64,000 bases of DNA, from contig JAGWTZ010000003.1 in assembly GCA_028868695.1 (NCBI GenBank), positions 1 to 64,000 of the forward strand. The letters run 5' to 3'. The notes under the pieces were generated by a model, which saw only the letters and a program-made list of their open reading frames with translations, made no database searches and had not been told where the DNA came from. Source of the stretch: Alphaproteobacteria bacterium. GTDB lineage: Bacteria; Pseudomonadota; Alphaproteobacteria; Rhizobiales; Aestuariivirgaceae. Made by a program: the position numbers and the translations under genes. Positions 26,465 through 36,857 of this stretch are shown piece after piece (position 1 is the first letter of the stretch; each line of letters opens with the position of its first letter).

Positions 26465-27553
26465 ATGCTGTATTTTCTGCTGCTGCGTTTGACCAGTGAA
26501 GTCTCGGCCTTCAATGTGTTCCGCTATCTCACCACCCGCACCGGCATGGCCGTGCTCACCGCGCTGTTCGTGATCTTCGTGGCCGGCCCGCGCATCATCT
26601 CGCTGCTCAAGATCAAGCAGGGCAAGGGCCAGCCCATCCGCACCGATGGCCCGCAGCGCCACATCGTTGAAAAGCAGGGCACGCCCACCATGGGCGGGCT
26701 GATGATCCTGTTCGGCGTGTTTGTCTCCACGCTGCTCTGGGCCGATCTGTCCAACCTTTATGTCTGGGCCGTGCTCTTCGTCACGCTGGGCTATGGCGCC
26801 ATAGGCTTCTATGATGATTATCTGAAAGTCACCCGCGCCTCAGTGCGCGGTTTCTCCGGCCGTGCCCGTTTGGCGGTAGAGTTTCTGATCGCCGGCCTTG
26901 CCGTCTTCATCTTCATGCAGATCGGTGCCAAGCCTTTGTCGTCGTCTCTGGCCGTGCCCTTCACCAAGGAATTCCTGATCTATTTCGGCCCCTTCTTCGT
27001 GCTGGTGGGCATGCTGGTGATCGTTGCCGCCGGAAATGCCGTCAACATCACCGATGGGCTCGATGGCCTCGCCATCATGCCGGTGATGATCGCCGCCGCC
27101 AGCTACGCGCTCATCGCCTATCTCGTCGGCAACTTTGAATTCGCGCGCTATCTGCAATTGCCCTTCGTCAAGGGCACGGGTGAGCTCGCCGTGGTCTGTG
27201 GCGCACTGGTGGGGGCAGGGCTGGGCTTCCTGTGGTTCAACGCCCCGCCCGCCATGATTTTCATGGGTGACACCGGCTCGCTTTCCCTGGGTGGCCTGCT
27301 CGGCGCAGTTGCTGTTGCCGTGAAGCATGAGATCGTGCTTGTCGTCATCGGCGGCCTCTTCGTGCTCGAAACTGTTTCAGTCATCGTGCAGGTGGCGTCA
27401 TTCAAGCTCACCGGCAAGCGCGTCTTCGCCATGGCGCCGCTGCATCACCATTTTGAACAAAAAGGCTGGAAGGAACCCACCATCGTCATCCGCTTCTGGA
27501 TCATATCGCTGGTGCTGGCCCTGATCGGCCTTTCAACCTTGAAGTTGCGCTGA
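26465..27553 (+). CDS. mraY: Phospho-MurNAc-pentapeptide transferase
   Basis: Transfers phospho-MurNAc-pentapeptide to undecaprenyl phosphate, making lipid I at the inner membrane. It has 362 residues with about ten membrane segments and the family signatures 'TPTMGGLMI', 'FYDDYLKV', '[13 protein letters not shown]', '[12 protein letters not shown]' and '[12 protein letters not shown]'. The catalytic Asp residues are all in place. Its stop overlaps murD by one base. Confidence 0.97.
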   Translation: MLYFLLLRLTSEVSAFNVFRYLTTRTGMAVLTALFVIFVAGPRIISLLKIKQGKGQPIRTDGPQRHIVEKQGTPTMGGLMILFGVFVSTLLWADLSNLYVWAVLFVTLGYGAIGFYDDYLKVTRASVRGFSGRARLAVEFLIAGLAVFIFMQIGAKPLSSSLAVPFTKEFLIYFGPFFVLVGMLVIVAAGNAVNITDGLDGLAIMPVMIAAASYALIAYLVGNFEFARYLQLPFVKGTGELAVVCGALVGAGLGFLWFNAPPAMIFMGDTGSLSLGGLLGAVAVAVKHEIVLVVIGGLFVLETVSVIVQVASFKLTGKRVFAMAPLHHHFEQKGWKEPTIVIRFWIISLVLALIGLSTLKLR

Positions 27554-28956
27554 TGTTCCCTGCCAAGTCCTTCGCCAGCAGGAAAGTTGCGGTTTTCGGC
27601 CTTGCGCGGTCGGGCATTTCCTGTGCGCGCGCGCTGGAGCTGGGCGGTGCGCAAGTCTTCGCATGGGACGACAGCGACCCGGCGGTGGAAAAGGCCCGCG
27701 CCGAAGGCCTCGCCATCACCAATCTCCATGGCGTGGATTTCAAGACGCTCGACGCACTTGTTCTTTCCCCCGGCGTGCCGCTCACCCACCCGGAGCCGCA
27801 TTGGACAGTGGTGAAAGCCCGGCAGGCCGGCATTGAAATCATCGGAGACACTGAAATCTTCGCGCGCGAGCTGGCACCCGCTGGTGCGAAACTCGTGGCC
27901 ATCACCGGCACCAATGGCAAATCCACCACCACCGCCTTGATCGGCCATGTGCTGAAGGCGGGCGGGCTGGATGTCGACGTGGGCGGCAACATCGGCCTTG
28001 CCGTGTTCAACCTGCGCCAGCCCGCCAAGGGCCGTGTCTATGTGCTGGAGCTTTCGTCTTTCCAGATTGACCTGATGCCCAGCCTGAAGCCGGATGTGGG
28101 CATCCTCACCAACGTGACACCCGACCATCTGGACAGGCATGGCACGCTGGAAAACTACGCCGCCGTGAAGGCACGCATGTTCGCCAGGATGGGCGGCAAT
28201 GACCTCCCGCTCATCGGTGTCGACGATGCGCCTTCCGCCGCCATCGCCGCGCAGGTGGCAAGCCACGCCCATGTGCTGCCCGTTTCGGTGCTGCGTGAGC
28301 TGGATCACGGCATCAGCGCGCCGCAGGGCATTCTTCGCCACCATGAGCATGGCACGCTGCGCGGGGAGATTGACCTGCGCGCCATGCCCGCCCTCAAGGG
28401 CCGCCACAACTGGCAGAACGCCTGCATGGCCTATGGCGCGGGCATCGCCATGGGCGTGCCGGTGGCCAGCATAGCGGCGGCCATGCAAAGTTTCCCCGGC
28501 CTGGCCCACCGCATGCAGCAGATCGGCACGCAGGCCCATGTGGCCTTCGTCAATGACTCGAAGGCCACCAATGCCGATGCGGCGGAGAAAGCCCTCTCGT
28601 CCTTCGACAACATCTATTGGATCGCCGGCGGCATCGCCAAAGCCGGGGGCATTGAGCCGCTGGCCCCTTACTTTCCCAGGATCGCCCGCGCCTATCTGAT
28701 CGGCGTGGCGGCCGAAGCCTTTGCGCAAACCTTGCAAGGCAAGGTGGATGTGGTGATGGCCGGAACGCTGGAGCGCGCCGTGGCCGAAGCCGCCGCCGAT
28801 GCAGCAACCAGCAAAAAGCCCAATCCCGTGGTGCTGCTTTCGCCGGCCTGCGCCTCGTTCGATCAATACAAGAATTTTGAACTGCGCGGCGATGCCTTCG
28901 CCGCCCATGTTTCGAAACTGCCTAATGTCCACATGACCAGCGGAGGCCAAGCATGA
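27553..28956 (+). CDS. murD: UDP-MurNAc-L-alanine:D-glutamate ligase
   Basis: Adds D-glutamate to UDP-MurNAc-L-Ala. The 467-residue Mur ligase has an N-terminal Rossmann part ('VAVFGLARSGISCARAL'), the P-loop 'ITGTNGKSTTTALI', 'LELSSFQID', 'NVTPDHLDRH' and 'VAFVNDSKATNADAAEKAL'. It overlaps mraY by one base and ftsW by four (ATGA). Confidence 0.96.
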   Translation: MFPAKSFASRKVAVFGLARSGISCARALELGGAQVFAWDDSDPAVEKARAEGLAITNLHGVDFKTLDALVLSPGVPLTHPEPHWTVVKARQAGIEIIGDTEIFARELAPAGAKLVAITGTNGKSTTTALIGHVLKAGGLDVDVGGNIGLAVFNLRQPAKGRVYVLELSSFQIDLMPSLKPDVGILTNVTPDHLDRHGTLENYAAVKARMFARMGGNDLPLIGVDDAPSAAIAAQVASHAHVLPVSVLRELDHGISAPQGILRHHEHGTLRGEIDLRAMPALKGRHNWQNACMAYGAGIAMGVPVASIAAAMQSFPGLAHRMQQIGTQAHVAFVNDSKATNADAAEKALSSFDNIYWIAGGIAKAGGIEPLAPYFPRIARAYLIGVAAEAFAQTLQGKVDVVMAGTLERAVAEAAADAATSKKPNPVVLLSPACASFDQYKNFELRGDAFAAHVSKLPNVHMTSGGQA

Positions 28957-30095
28957 GCCTGATTTCAAGAAGTGACCGCGGCTCCCTCGCGCAATGGTGG
29001 TTCACCATCGACCGCGCGCTGATGTCCTCGGTGATGCTGCTGATGGCGATTGGCGTGTTGATCTCCATGGCGGCAAGCCCGCCGGTGGCCGAGCGCATCG
29101 GCCTCGACAGTTTCCACTTCTTCCGCAGCCAGCTGGTGTTCCTGTTCATGGGGCTGATCGGCCTGCTCACTGTTTCATTCTTCAACCCGGATAATGTCCG
29201 CCGCGCCGGCTTCCTCGCCTTTGCGGGCGGCCTGGTGCTGATGTTGCTGGCCTTGCGCTTCGGCCCCGAAATCAAGGGCGCGCACCGCTGGATTTTCCTC
29301 GGCCCCCTGAACCTGCAGCCTTCTGAATTGGCCAAGCCCGGCTTCGTCATCGTCGCGGCCTGGTTCCTGGCCGAGCAGACCAAGCGGCCGGACATGCCTG
29401 GCCCCTTCCTCGCCTTCGCCGCTGCGGGCACTTTCATTCTCGCCCTCGTGCTGCAGCCGGATTTCGGCCAGACCGCATTGGTCACCCTCACCTTCGGCGC
29501 CATGCTGCTGGTGTTCGGCATTTCATGGTTTGTGGTATTTGGCCTGGCGGGCGCTGGCGTTGTTGGGGCAGGGCTGTCTTATCTGCTGGTGCCGCATGTG
29601 GCCTCGCGCATTGACCGCTTCCTCCACCCCGACAAGGGCGACACGTTCCAGACTGACACGGCGATTTCCGCCTTCAACAATGGCGGCTTGATGGGGGCAG
29701 GGCCGGGCGGCGGCACAGCCAAGATGGTGCTGCCCGATGCCCACACCGATTTCGCCTATGCCGTGGTGGGCGAGGAATTTGGTTTCATCGCTTGCATCGG
29801 CCTCATGCTGCTGTTCTTCTTCATCATCATGCGTGTGCTGCGCCGCGCAAGGAATGAGGAAGACGCCTTCGCCGCCCTCGCCATGACAGGCCTCGTCGCC
29901 ATGTTCGGCTTTCAGGCCTGCATCAACATGGGCGTGAATGTCGGCCTCTTGCCCGCCAAGGGCATGACGCTGCCCTTCATCTCTTACGGCGGCTCGTCGC
30001 TGCTTGGCACCGCACTGGCCATGGGCTTCGTGCTCGCGCTGGCCCGCCGCCGTGTCAGCTCGGTTTACAACGCGCCGCGCGTGGCCTTGGCGTGA
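28953..30095 (+). CDS. ftsW: Lipid II polymerase FtsW (SEDS family)
   Basis: A SEDS glycosyltransferase that polymerises septal glycan strands with FtsI. It has 380 residues and about ten membrane helices; the conserved C-terminal block 'GMTLPFISYGGSSLLGTALAMG' is given here as positions about 340-362, and 'FGQTALVTLTFG' precedes the catalytic loop. It starts within the murD stop codon. murG follows nine bases downstream with a GAGGGCAGGG ribosome site. Confidence 0.95.
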   Translation: MSLISRSDRGSLAQWWFTIDRALMSSVMLLMAIGVLISMAASPPVAERIGLDSFHFFRSQLVFLFMGLIGLLTVSFFNPDNVRRAGFLAFAGGLVLMLLALRFGPEIKGAHRWIFLGPLNLQPSELAKPGFVIVAAWFLAEQTKRPDMPGPFLAFAAAGTFILALVLQPDFGQTALVTLTFGAMLLVFGISWFVVFGLAGAGVVGAGLSYLLVPHVASRIDRFLHPDKGDTFQTDTAISAFNNGGLMGAGPGGGTAKMVLPDAHTDFAYAVVGEEFGFIACIGLMLLFFFIIMRVLRRARNEEDAFAALAMTGLVAMFGFQACINMGVNVGLLPAKGMTLPFISYGGSSLLGTALAMGFVLALARRRVSSVYNAPRVALA

Positions 30096-30104
30096 GGGCA
30101 GGGC

Positions 30105-31211
30105 ATGTCTGACCAAGGCCTGATCATCCTTGCCGCAGGCGGCACCGGCGGCCACCTGTTTCCGGCCCAGGCCTTGGCGGAAGTGCTGGTGGCGCGCGGT
30201 TTTCGCGTGCAGCTGATGACTGATGAACGCGTGCGTGATTACGGCAAGAGTTTCCCGGCCGAAGACGTGCACATCATCCCCTCGGCCAGCCCTTCGCTCT
30301 CCAAGCCTTGGCTGCTTCCGGCGCGCGCGCTGAAGCTGTATGGCGGATACCGCAAGGCCAGGCGCCTCATGCGCCGCCTGAAGCCCTTGGCCGTGGTGGG
30401 CTTTGGCGGCTACCCGTCCTTCCCGCCGCTGTTTGCCGCCCGCAGCCTCAAAATCCCCACACTGGTGCATGAGCAGAACGCCGTGCTCGGCCGCGCCAAC
30501 AAGCTGCTCGCCACCCGCGTTGATGCCATCGCCACATCCTTCCATGAGGTGCGTGGCCTGCCGCCCGCGGCCGAAGCCAAATGCGTCTTCACCGGCAACC
30601 CGGTGCGCGCCATTGCTCTGGCGCAGAAGGCGGCGTCCTACCGCGACGTGCTGCCCAATGGCCCCTTCAACTTGCTGGTCTTCGGCGGCAGCCAGGGCGC
30701 CAAGTTCTTTTCCGATTTCATGCCCGGTGTGTTCGCCGCCATGCCGGAGGCAGCCCGCGCCCGCATCCGCCTTGTGCAGCAATGCCGCAATGAAGATCTC
30801 GCCCGCGTGCAGGAAGCCTATGCCCGGCTTGGCATCAGCGCCGAACTCAACGCCTTTTTCGGCGACATGCCCAAGCGCCTGGCCGAGGCGCAGCTTGTGG
30901 TCTGCCGGTCTGGCGCGTCCTCGATTGCCGAGCTTGGCGTCATCGGCCGCCCGGCCGCCCTGGTGCCGCTTCCGCACGCCATTGACAATGACCAGCTGCG
31001 CAATGCCCAGAGCTTTGCCAGCGCCGGTGCTGGCTGGGTATTCCCGCAAAACGAGCTGAAACCGCAGGAGTTTGCAGGCTTTCTCACCCGGTTGATGGGC
31101 GAGGGCACAACCCTTATGAAGGCCGCCGGAAATGCCCTGAATCAGGGCGCGCCAGACGCGGCACAGCGGCTGGCGGATGTGACGCTGAAACACGCGCTGG
31201 CAAGGCGCTGA
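30105..31211 (+). CDS. murG: Lipid II-forming GlcNAc transferase
   Basis: A membrane-associated GT-B enzyme that adds GlcNAc to lipid I. It has 368 residues; the N-terminal glycine-rich loop is '[16 protein letters not shown]', the second is '[16 protein letters not shown]', and the UDP-GlcNAc site contains '[26 protein letters not shown]' in the region of residues 265-290. '[15 protein letters not shown]' is also typical. It lies between ftsW and murC with short gaps. Confidence 0.96.
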   Translation: MSDQGLIILAAGGTGGHLFPAQALAEVLVARGFRVQLMTDERVRDYGKSFPAEDVHIIPSASPSLSKPWLLPARALKLYGGYRKARRLMRRLKPLAVVGFGGYPSFPPLFAARSLKIPTLVHEQNAVLGRANKLLATRVDAIATSFHEVRGLPPAAEAKCVFTGNPVRAIALAQKAASYRDVLPNGPFNLLVFGGSQGAKFFSDFMPGVFAAMPEAARARIRLVQQCRNEDLARVQEAYARLGISAELNAFFGDMPKRLAEAQLVVCRSGASSIAELGVIGRPAALVPLPHAIDNDQLRNAQSFASAGAGWVFPQNELKPQEFAGFLTRLMGEGTTLMKAAGNALNQGAPDAAQRLADVTLKHALARR

Positions 31212-31227
31212 CTGGAGAACGACACCG

Positions 31228-32637
31228 ATGAAACTTCCGCGCGATGTGGGGCCCATCCACTTCATAGGCATTGGCGGCATTGGCATGAGCGGCATCGCCG
31301 AAGTGATGATGACGCTGGGCTACAAGGTGCAAGGCACCGACATCTCCGACAACTACAACGTCGCCCGCCTGCGCAAGCACGGCATCGATGTGATGATCGG
31401 CCATGACGCCAAGCACCTGCGTGATGCCGCCGTTGTCGTCGTTTCCTCTGCCGTGAAGCCGGACAACCCCGAACTGGTGGAGGCCCGCGCCCGCTTCCTG
31501 CCCATCGTGCGCCGCGCCGAAATGCTGGCCGAGCTGATGCGCTTCAAGTCTTGCGTCGCCGTGGGCGGCACCCATGGCAAGACCACCACAACCTCGATCG
31601 TTGCGGCATTGCTGGATGCCGGCGGCTTTGACCCCACCGTCATCAATGGCGGCATCATCAACGCCTATGGCACCAATGCGCGCCTCGGCAAGGGCGATTG
31701 GATGGTGGTGGAAAGCGATGAGTCCGATGGCACCTTCGTCAAGCTGCCCGCCGATGTGGTGATCGTCACCAACATCGACCCCGAGCACCTTGACCACTAC
31801 GGCACCTTCGACAAGGCCAAGGAAGCCTTCCTCGCCTTCGTCGAAAACATCCCCTTCTATGGCTTTGCCGTGCTGTGCATTGATCACCCCATGGTGCAGG
31901 AACTGATCGGCAAGGTGAAGGACCGCCGCGTCGTCACCTATGGCCGCAGCCCGCAGGCCGATTATTGCCTGGTGGATGGCGAGTTCAAGAACGGCGCCAC
32001 CCATTTCAAGGTCCGCGTCAAGGACCGCCGCTCCGGCGCCGTGCATGAGATCACCGATCTGGCGCTGGCCATGCCGGGCGATCACAATGCCCTCAACTCC
32101 ACCGCCGCCCTCGCCGTGGCGCGCGAGCTGGCCATTGGCGATGAGGCAATCCGCAAGGGCCTCGCCTCCTTCGAGGGTGTGAAACGCCGCTTCACCCGCA
32201 CGGGCGAGCATAATGGCGTCACCGTCTATGATGACTATGGCCATCACCCAGTGGAAATCGCCGCCGTGCTTTCTGCCGCCCGCCGCGTCACCAAAGGCAA
32301 GGTCGTGGCCGTCATGCAGCCGCACCGCTACACGCGTTTGCATAGCCTGTTCAATGAGTTCTGCACCTGCTTTAACAATGCGGATCAGGTGATTATCGCC
32401 CCCGTCTATGCCGCTGGCGAAGCGCCCATCGAGGGCGCCACCCATGATCATCTGGTGCAGGGCCTGAAAGACCGCGGCCACCGCGCCGTGAACAAGATCG
32501 ACACGCCAGAGCAGCTCGCCCCCATGGTGCGCGGCATGGTGCAGCCGGGCGACATTGTCGTTTGCCTCGGCGCCGGCACCATCACCCAATGGGCCTATGC
32601 GCTGCCCGCCCAGCTTGCGGCCATTGATAAGGCTTGA
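31228..32637 (+). CDS. murC: UDP-MurNAc:L-alanine ligase
   Basis: The first Mur ligase, adding L-alanine to UDP-MurNAc. The 469-residue product has an N-terminal '[17 protein letters not shown]', the P-loop '[13 protein letters not shown]', '[11 protein letters not shown]', '[10 protein letters not shown]' and '[16 protein letters not shown]'. GGAGA precedes the ATG. murB begins one base after its stop. Confidence 0.97.
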   Translation: MKLPRDVGPIHFIGIGGIGMSGIAEVMMTLGYKVQGTDISDNYNVARLRKHGIDVMIGHDAKHLRDAAVVVVSSAVKPDNPELVEARARFLPIVRRAEMLAELMRFKSCVAVGGTHGKTTTTSIVAALLDAGGFDPTVINGGIINAYGTNARLGKGDWMVVESDESDGTFVKLPADVVIVTNIDPEHLDHYGTFDKAKEAFLAFVENIPFYGFAVLCIDHPMVQELIGKVKDRRVVTYGRSPQADYCLVDGEFKNGATHFKVRVKDRRSGAVHEITDLALAMPGDHNALNSTAALAVARELAIGDEAIRKGLASFEGVKRRFTRTGEHNGVTVYDDYGHHPVEIAAVLSAARRVTKGKVVAVMQPHRYTRLHSLFNEFCTCFNNADQVIIAPVYAAGEAPIEGATHDHLVQGLKDRGHRAVNKIDTPEQLAPMVRGMVQPGDIVVCLGAGTITQWAYALPAQLAAIDKA

Positions 32638-32638
32638 A

Positions 32639-33571
32639 ATGATGACGAAGATTGATGGTGAAGCCCTCCTGAAAAAGCTGCCCGCCTTGCGTGGGCGGCT
32701 GGAGCCCAATGCCCCGCTGGCGGATTTCACATGGTTCCGCGTCGGCGGCCCGGCCGAGGTGCTGTTTTCCCCCGCCGATGAGGATGATCTGGGCACCTTC
32801 CTGAGGGGCACGCCCGCCGATGTGCCGGTCTATGTGATTGGCGTGGGTTCAAACCTTCTGGTGCGCGATGGCGGCGTTCCCGGCGTGGTCATCCGCCTGG
32901 GCCGCCCCTTCATGGATGTGGCGCTGGAAGGCGAGAACCGCATCCGCGCCGGAACGGCCGCGCTCGATGTGCGCGTGGCGCGCTTTGCCGCCGACAATAG
33001 TATCGATGCATTAACCTTTCTGAGAGGTATCCCCGGCACCATAGGCGGCGCGCTGCGCATGAATGGCGGCGCCTATGGTGGTGAAACCAAGGACGTGCTG
33101 ATCGAGGCCCGCGGTTTCAACCGGAAAGGGGAACTGAAGGTGCTGTCCAACGCCGATATGAATTATACCTATCGTCATTGCGGCGCGCCGGAAGACATGA
33201 TCTTCACCTCCGCCCTGCTGCAGGGCAGGCCCGGCAACCGCGATGAAATCGCCGCGGCCATGGACAAGATCACCGCCAGCCGCGAAGCCACCCAGCCGAT
33301 CAAGAGCAAGACCGGCGGCAGCACCTTCAAGAACCCGCCCGGCAACAAGAGCTGGCAATTGATCGACAAGGCCGGCATGCGCGGCTTCGCCGTGGGCCCG
33401 GCCAAGGTCAGCGAGCAGCACTGCAATTTCCTCATCAATGAGGGCGGCGCCACCGCGGCGCAAATCGAAGAACTTGGCGAAACCGTGCGCGCCCGCGTCA
33501 AGGCCACCTCCGGCATTGAGCTGGATTGGGAAATCAAGCGCATCGGCATTCCGGCGACGGGTGCGGCATGA
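32639..33571 (+). CDS. murB: UDP-N-acetylenolpyruvoylglucosamine reductase
   Basis: A flavoprotein that reduces enolpyruvyl-UDP-GlcNAc to UDP-MurNAc. Its 310 residues contain FAD-binding blocks '[13 protein letters not shown]' and '[12 protein letters not shown]', then '[21 protein letters not shown]' around residues 120-140, and the catalytic serine in '[10 protein letters not shown]'. Tandem ATG codons at 32639 and 32642 are both possible. It overlaps ddl by ATGA. Confidence 0.95.
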   Translation: MMTKIDGEALLKKLPALRGRLEPNAPLADFTWFRVGGPAEVLFSPADEDDLGTFLRGTPADVPVYVIGVGSNLLVRDGGVPGVVIRLGRPFMDVALEGENRIRAGTAALDVRVARFAADNSIDALTFLRGIPGTIGGALRMNGGAYGGETKDVLIEARGFNRKGELKVLSNADMNYTYRHCGAPEDMIFTSALLQGRPGNRDEIAAAMDKITASREATQPIKSKTGGSTFKNPPGNKSWQLIDKAGMRGFAVGPAKVSEQHCNFLINEGGATAAQIEELGETVRARVKATSGIELDWEIKRIGIPATGAA

Positions 33572-34515
33572 ACAGCAAGCGCCGGCCTGATGAAACCACC
33601 GTCGCCGTCCTGATGGGCGGCTGGTCGGCCGAGCGCAAGGTCTCGCTCGCCTCGGGTGAGGCCTGCTACAAGGCGCTGCGAAATGCCGGCTTCAACGCCA
33701 TCATGGTGGATGTGAAGCGCGAAACCATTTTCCAGGTTCTTGCCGACATGAAGCCGGATGTGATCTTCAACGCCCTGCACGGCAAGTGGGGCGAGGATGG
33801 CACCGCCTCGGCGCTGTTTGAAACGCTGGGCATCCCCTACACGCATTCGGGCGTTCTGGCCTCCGCCGTCGCCATGGACAAGCAGAAATCCAAGGCCCTG
33901 TTCAAGGAAGCCGGCGTGCCTGTGGCTGAAAGCCTGGTGGTGCCGCTGGAAGTGGCCGCCAGCCGCCACCCCATGCCCCTGCCTTATGTGCTGAAGCCGG
34001 TGGCCGAAGGCTCCAGTGTCGGCGTCCACATCATCGACCGCAACGCCAATGGCCCGCTGATGACCATCATGGATGAGCGCGCCATATTCGGGGACTCGGT
34101 GATGGTCGAGCGTTTCATCGCGGGGCGTGAGCTCACCTGCGCGGTCATGGGCGATGTGGCGCTGGGCGTCATCGACATCGTCTCGCATCACGGCACCTTC
34201 TACGATTACGAATCCAAATATGCCCATGGCGGCTCCGAGCACATTCTCCCCGCCAACATCCCCAATGATGTGTACCGCAGGTGCCAGAAATATGCCCTCA
34301 TGGCCCATCAGGCGCTGGGCTGCCGCGGCGTGTCACGCAGCGATTTCCGCTATGACGACACCAATTCCGAAAAGGGCGAATTGATCCTTCTCGAAGTGAA
34401 CACCCAGCCGGGCATGACCGGCACATCCCTGGTGCCTGAGCTTGCCAAGCACGCCGGCCACTCATTCGAGGAACTGGTGACCTGGATGGTCAATGACGCA
34501 TCGGTGGACAGATGA
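33568..34515 (+). CDS. ddl: D-alanine:D-alanine ligase
   Basis: An ATP-grasp enzyme producing the D-Ala-D-Ala dipeptide used by MurF. It has 315 residues, with '[19 protein letters not shown]' at the N-terminus, '[11 protein letters not shown]', the ATP loop 'EGSSVGV' and the magnesium-site '[17 protein letters not shown]'. The start at 33568 lies in the murB stop; a longer frame upstream would lie inside murB. It overlaps ftsQ by four bases. Confidence 0.96.
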   Translation: MNSKRRPDETTVAVLMGGWSAERKVSLASGEACYKALRNAGFNAIMVDVKRETIFQVLADMKPDVIFNALHGKWGEDGTASALFETLGIPYTHSGVLASAVAMDKQKSKALFKEAGVPVAESLVVPLEVAASRHPMPLPYVLKPVAEGSSVGVHIIDRNANGPLMTIMDERAIFGDSVMVERFIAGRELTCAVMGDVALGVIDIVSHHGTFYDYESKYAHGGSEHILPANIPNDVYRRCQKYALMAHQALGCRGVSRSDFRYDDTNSEKGELILLEVNTQPGMTGTSLVPELAKHAGHSFEELVTWMVNDASVDR

Positions 34516-35348
34516 TCAAGCTGCGCAAATGGCTGCACCTTTCGGACCGGTTTTTTGCCTCGCGCAAAACCCGCTTTGCCGCCAATCTCGGCGTGCTGGC
34601 CTTGCTTGGCGCCACCATGCTGCATGGCGCCTCGCGCAGCGGCGCCTTTGCCGATGAGGAAAGCCCATGGAGCAGGCTGCCCGGCCGCCTCGCCAGCCTG
34701 GTTGGCCTCGCCGCCGATCACATCCAGCTCACCGGCCTTGCCCAGCATGAGCCGGATGAAGTGCTGGCCGCCCTGGCGCTGAAGCCCGGCAAACCCATCA
34801 TCGGCTTTGACGCCAACGTGGCCCGCCAGACGTTGCAGGCCCTGCCTTGGGTGAAGAGTGCGAGTGTGGAGCGTGAATATCCCAACATGCTAAAGATCAG
34901 GGTGGTGGAGCGTGTCGCCGTCGCCCTGTGGCAGCATGATCATGTGCTGGAGCTGGTGGATGATGCGGGCGTTGCCATGGGCCAGCCGCGCTTCCTGCTG
35001 GCCAACCACCTGCCTTTGGTCACAGGCCTTGGCGCGAACACCGAAGCCGCCGCCCTGATTAACGACTTATCAGCCATTCCGGGTTTATCTGAGAAGGTCA
35101 GCGCCGCAGCCCGCGTGGGCAACCGGCGCTGGACATTGTATTTCGCCGATGGCGTCAAGGTTGCCTTGCCGGAAGAAGGGGTCCGTCAAGCGCTGCAAAC
35201 CGTTTGGAACCTTGACCAGCAGCAGGCCATTCTGTCCAAGGGCATCAGCATGATCGACATGCGCCTGCCGGGGCAGATGACGGTGCAGGTCGCCGAGGCC
35301 GAAGTGCAGCAAGATCCGTCTGCCAAGCCGGCAGGCGCAAAGAACTGA
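34512..35348 (+). CDS. ftsQ: Cell division protein FtsQ
   Basis: A bitopic divisome protein of 278 residues with a short cytoplasmic basic segment, one membrane helix (about residues 22-40) and a POTRA domain ('IQLTGLAQHEPDEVLAAL', 'ALPWVKSASVEREYPNMLKI'). A FtsQ/DivIB domain follows to about residue 260. It scaffolds FtsL-FtsB. Its position between ddl and ftsA is the standard one. Confidence 0.93.
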   Translation: MIKLRKWLHLSDRFFASRKTRFAANLGVLALLGATMLHGASRSGAFADEESPWSRLPGRLASLVGLAADHIQLTGLAQHEPDEVLAALALKPGKPIIGFDANVARQTLQALPWVKSASVEREYPNMLKIRVVERVAVALWQHDHVLELVDDAGVAMGQPRFLLANHLPLVTGLGANTEAAALINDLSAIPGLSEKVSAAARVGNRRWTLYFADGVKVALPEEGVRQALQTVWNLDQQQAILSKGISMIDMRLPGQMTVQVAEAEVQQDPSAKPAGAKN

Positions 35349-35391
35349 ACCGCCGCAAGGCGGAAACGGGTGTGTGTGGGGTTGCGTTAGG

Positions 35392-36708
35392 ATGAATGTT
35401 GTGCAGTTTGCTGGCCGTCAGGGCAGGGGCCCGCTTCCAAAGTCTTCGATCATTGCCGCGCTGGACATCGGCTCCACCAAGATTTCCTGTCTGATTGGCG
35501 AAAGCCATCCCGTGCGTGGCCGCGTGAACGCCGACGCCACGCAGGGCCTGCGTGTGCTGGGCCTTGGGCAAACCGCGGCGCGGGGCATCCGCTCTGGCGC
35601 GGTGGTTGACGTGAATGAGGCCGAATGCGCCATCCGCATCGCTGTCGATGCCGCCGAGCGCATGGCCCAAACCTCAATCTCCGAAGTCTACATCTCGATC
35701 TCCGGCGGCCGCCCGCAAACCTTGTGCCTCTCCGGCCGGGCCCGCACTGAAACCGGCGTTGTCGGCCCGCGCGATATTGATTTCGCTATCCAGCAGGCGC
35801 TGGCCGGCTTTGATGTGGGCCGCCGCAGCATCTTGCATCTGCATCCCGTCAATCATGTGCTCGATGGTGTGGGCGACATTGCCCAGCCTCTGGGCCTGCA
35901 TGGCGAACAGCTTCAGGTCGATATTGGAATCACCACGGTCGAGCCCGCCTTCCTGCGCAATCTGTCGCAGGCGGTCGAGCGCGCCCATCTCACACCGGCT
36001 GGCTTTGTGCTGTCGTCGCATGCCGCCGCCCGCGCCGCCCTCACCGCCGATGAGGCGGAGCTGGGGGCCGTGGTCATCGACATGGGCGGTGCCGTTACCT
36101 CACTGGCCTTCCTGCGCCATGGCAAGCTGGCGGCGGCCGATAGCCTCGCCTTGGGCGGCCTGCATCTCACAAATGATGTGGCCCAGGGCCTTTCCACCTC
36201 CATCGCCCATGCCGAGCGCATGAAGACGCTGTGGGGCAATGTCTTGGGTGGCGGCCATGGCGAGCGTGAAATGGTGGCCGTTCCGCTGCTGGGTGAACGT
36301 GGCGCAGACTCTGTTCACAAGGTGCCAAAAGCCTATCTGAACAATATCTTGCGCGCCCGCGTTGAAGAAATCTTTGAACTTGTTTCGGGCCGTTTGGGCC
36401 AGGGCGCCTTTGCCGCCAGCGCTGGCGCCAAGGTGGTGCTCACGGGTGGCGCCAGCCAGCTTTCTGGCCTGCGCGAAACGGCGGCCATGCTGCTGCAGCG
36501 CCCGGTGCGCCTCGGTGGGGCGGCGGCCCTCAACGGCCTGTCGGAGCATCTGCGCCATGGCGGCTTTGCCGCGGCCAGCGGCGCGCTGGTTTATGCCGCA
36601 AGCCCCGAGTTGCACTATGCCGTGCCTGCCGCAACCCAGGCGGAGTTGCAGCGCGCCCGCATGGGCTATGCCCGCCGCGTTGGTCAGTGGCTGGCCGAGG
36701 CTTTCTGA
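35392..36708 (+). CDS. ftsA: Cell division ATPase FtsA
   Basis: An actin-like protein that tethers FtsZ to the inner membrane. From the ATG at 35392 it has 438 residues. Actin-fold phosphate blocks are seen as 'IAALDIGSTKISCLIG' and 'AVVIDMGGAVTSLAFL', the SHS2 domain as 'EVYISISGG', and 'VVLTGGASQLSGL' near the C-terminus. The end 'RRVGQWLAEAF' fits the amphipathic membrane-targeting helix. A GTG at 35374 could add six residues. About 150 bases separate it from ftsZ, suggesting an extra promoter there. Confidence 0.95.
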   Translation: MNVVQFAGRQGRGPLPKSSIIAALDIGSTKISCLIGESHPVRGRVNADATQGLRVLGLGQTAARGIRSGAVVDVNEAECAIRIAVDAAERMAQTSISEVYISISGGRPQTLCLSGRARTETGVVGPRDIDFAIQQALAGFDVGRRSILHLHPVNHVLDGVGDIAQPLGLHGEQLQVDIGITTVEPAFLRNLSQAVERAHLTPAGFVLSSHAAARAALTADEAELGAVVIDMGGAVTSLAFLRHGKLAAADSLALGGLHLTNDVAQGLSTSIAHAERMKTLWGNVLGGGHGEREMVAVPLLGERGADSVHKVPKAYLNNILRARVEEIFELVSGRLGQGAFAASAGAKVVLTGGASQLSGLRETAAMLLQRPVRLGGAAALNGLSEHLRHGGFAAASGALVYAASPELHYAVPAATQAELQRARMGYARRVGQWLAEAF

Positions 36709-36786
36709 TAGGCGGCAAAGTCTTTGCCTAACAAAACCTTCCGCAATGACTCGTTCTGATTCAATTTTCTGACAATTGCGGCATCG

Positions 36787-36806
36787 TGGTTAGCGCAAAT
36801 TAACCA
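36787..36806. promoter_or_regulatory. Inverted repeat in the ftsA-ftsZ gap (possible CtrA-like site)
   Basis: TGGTTA and TAACCA are perfect 6-base arms around GCGCAAAT, 52 bases before the ftsZ start. The core reads TTAG, six bases, TTAA, so it resembles a CtrA box but with the wrong spacing and one mismatch. Cell-cycle control of ftsZ by CtrA is known in Caulobacter; here it is only a suggestion. Confidence 0.35.
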
Positions 36807-36857
36807 ATTCTAAAGGTTTGGGTAAGAAAGTCGGCACCATCAACCACGTTTCGCGGA

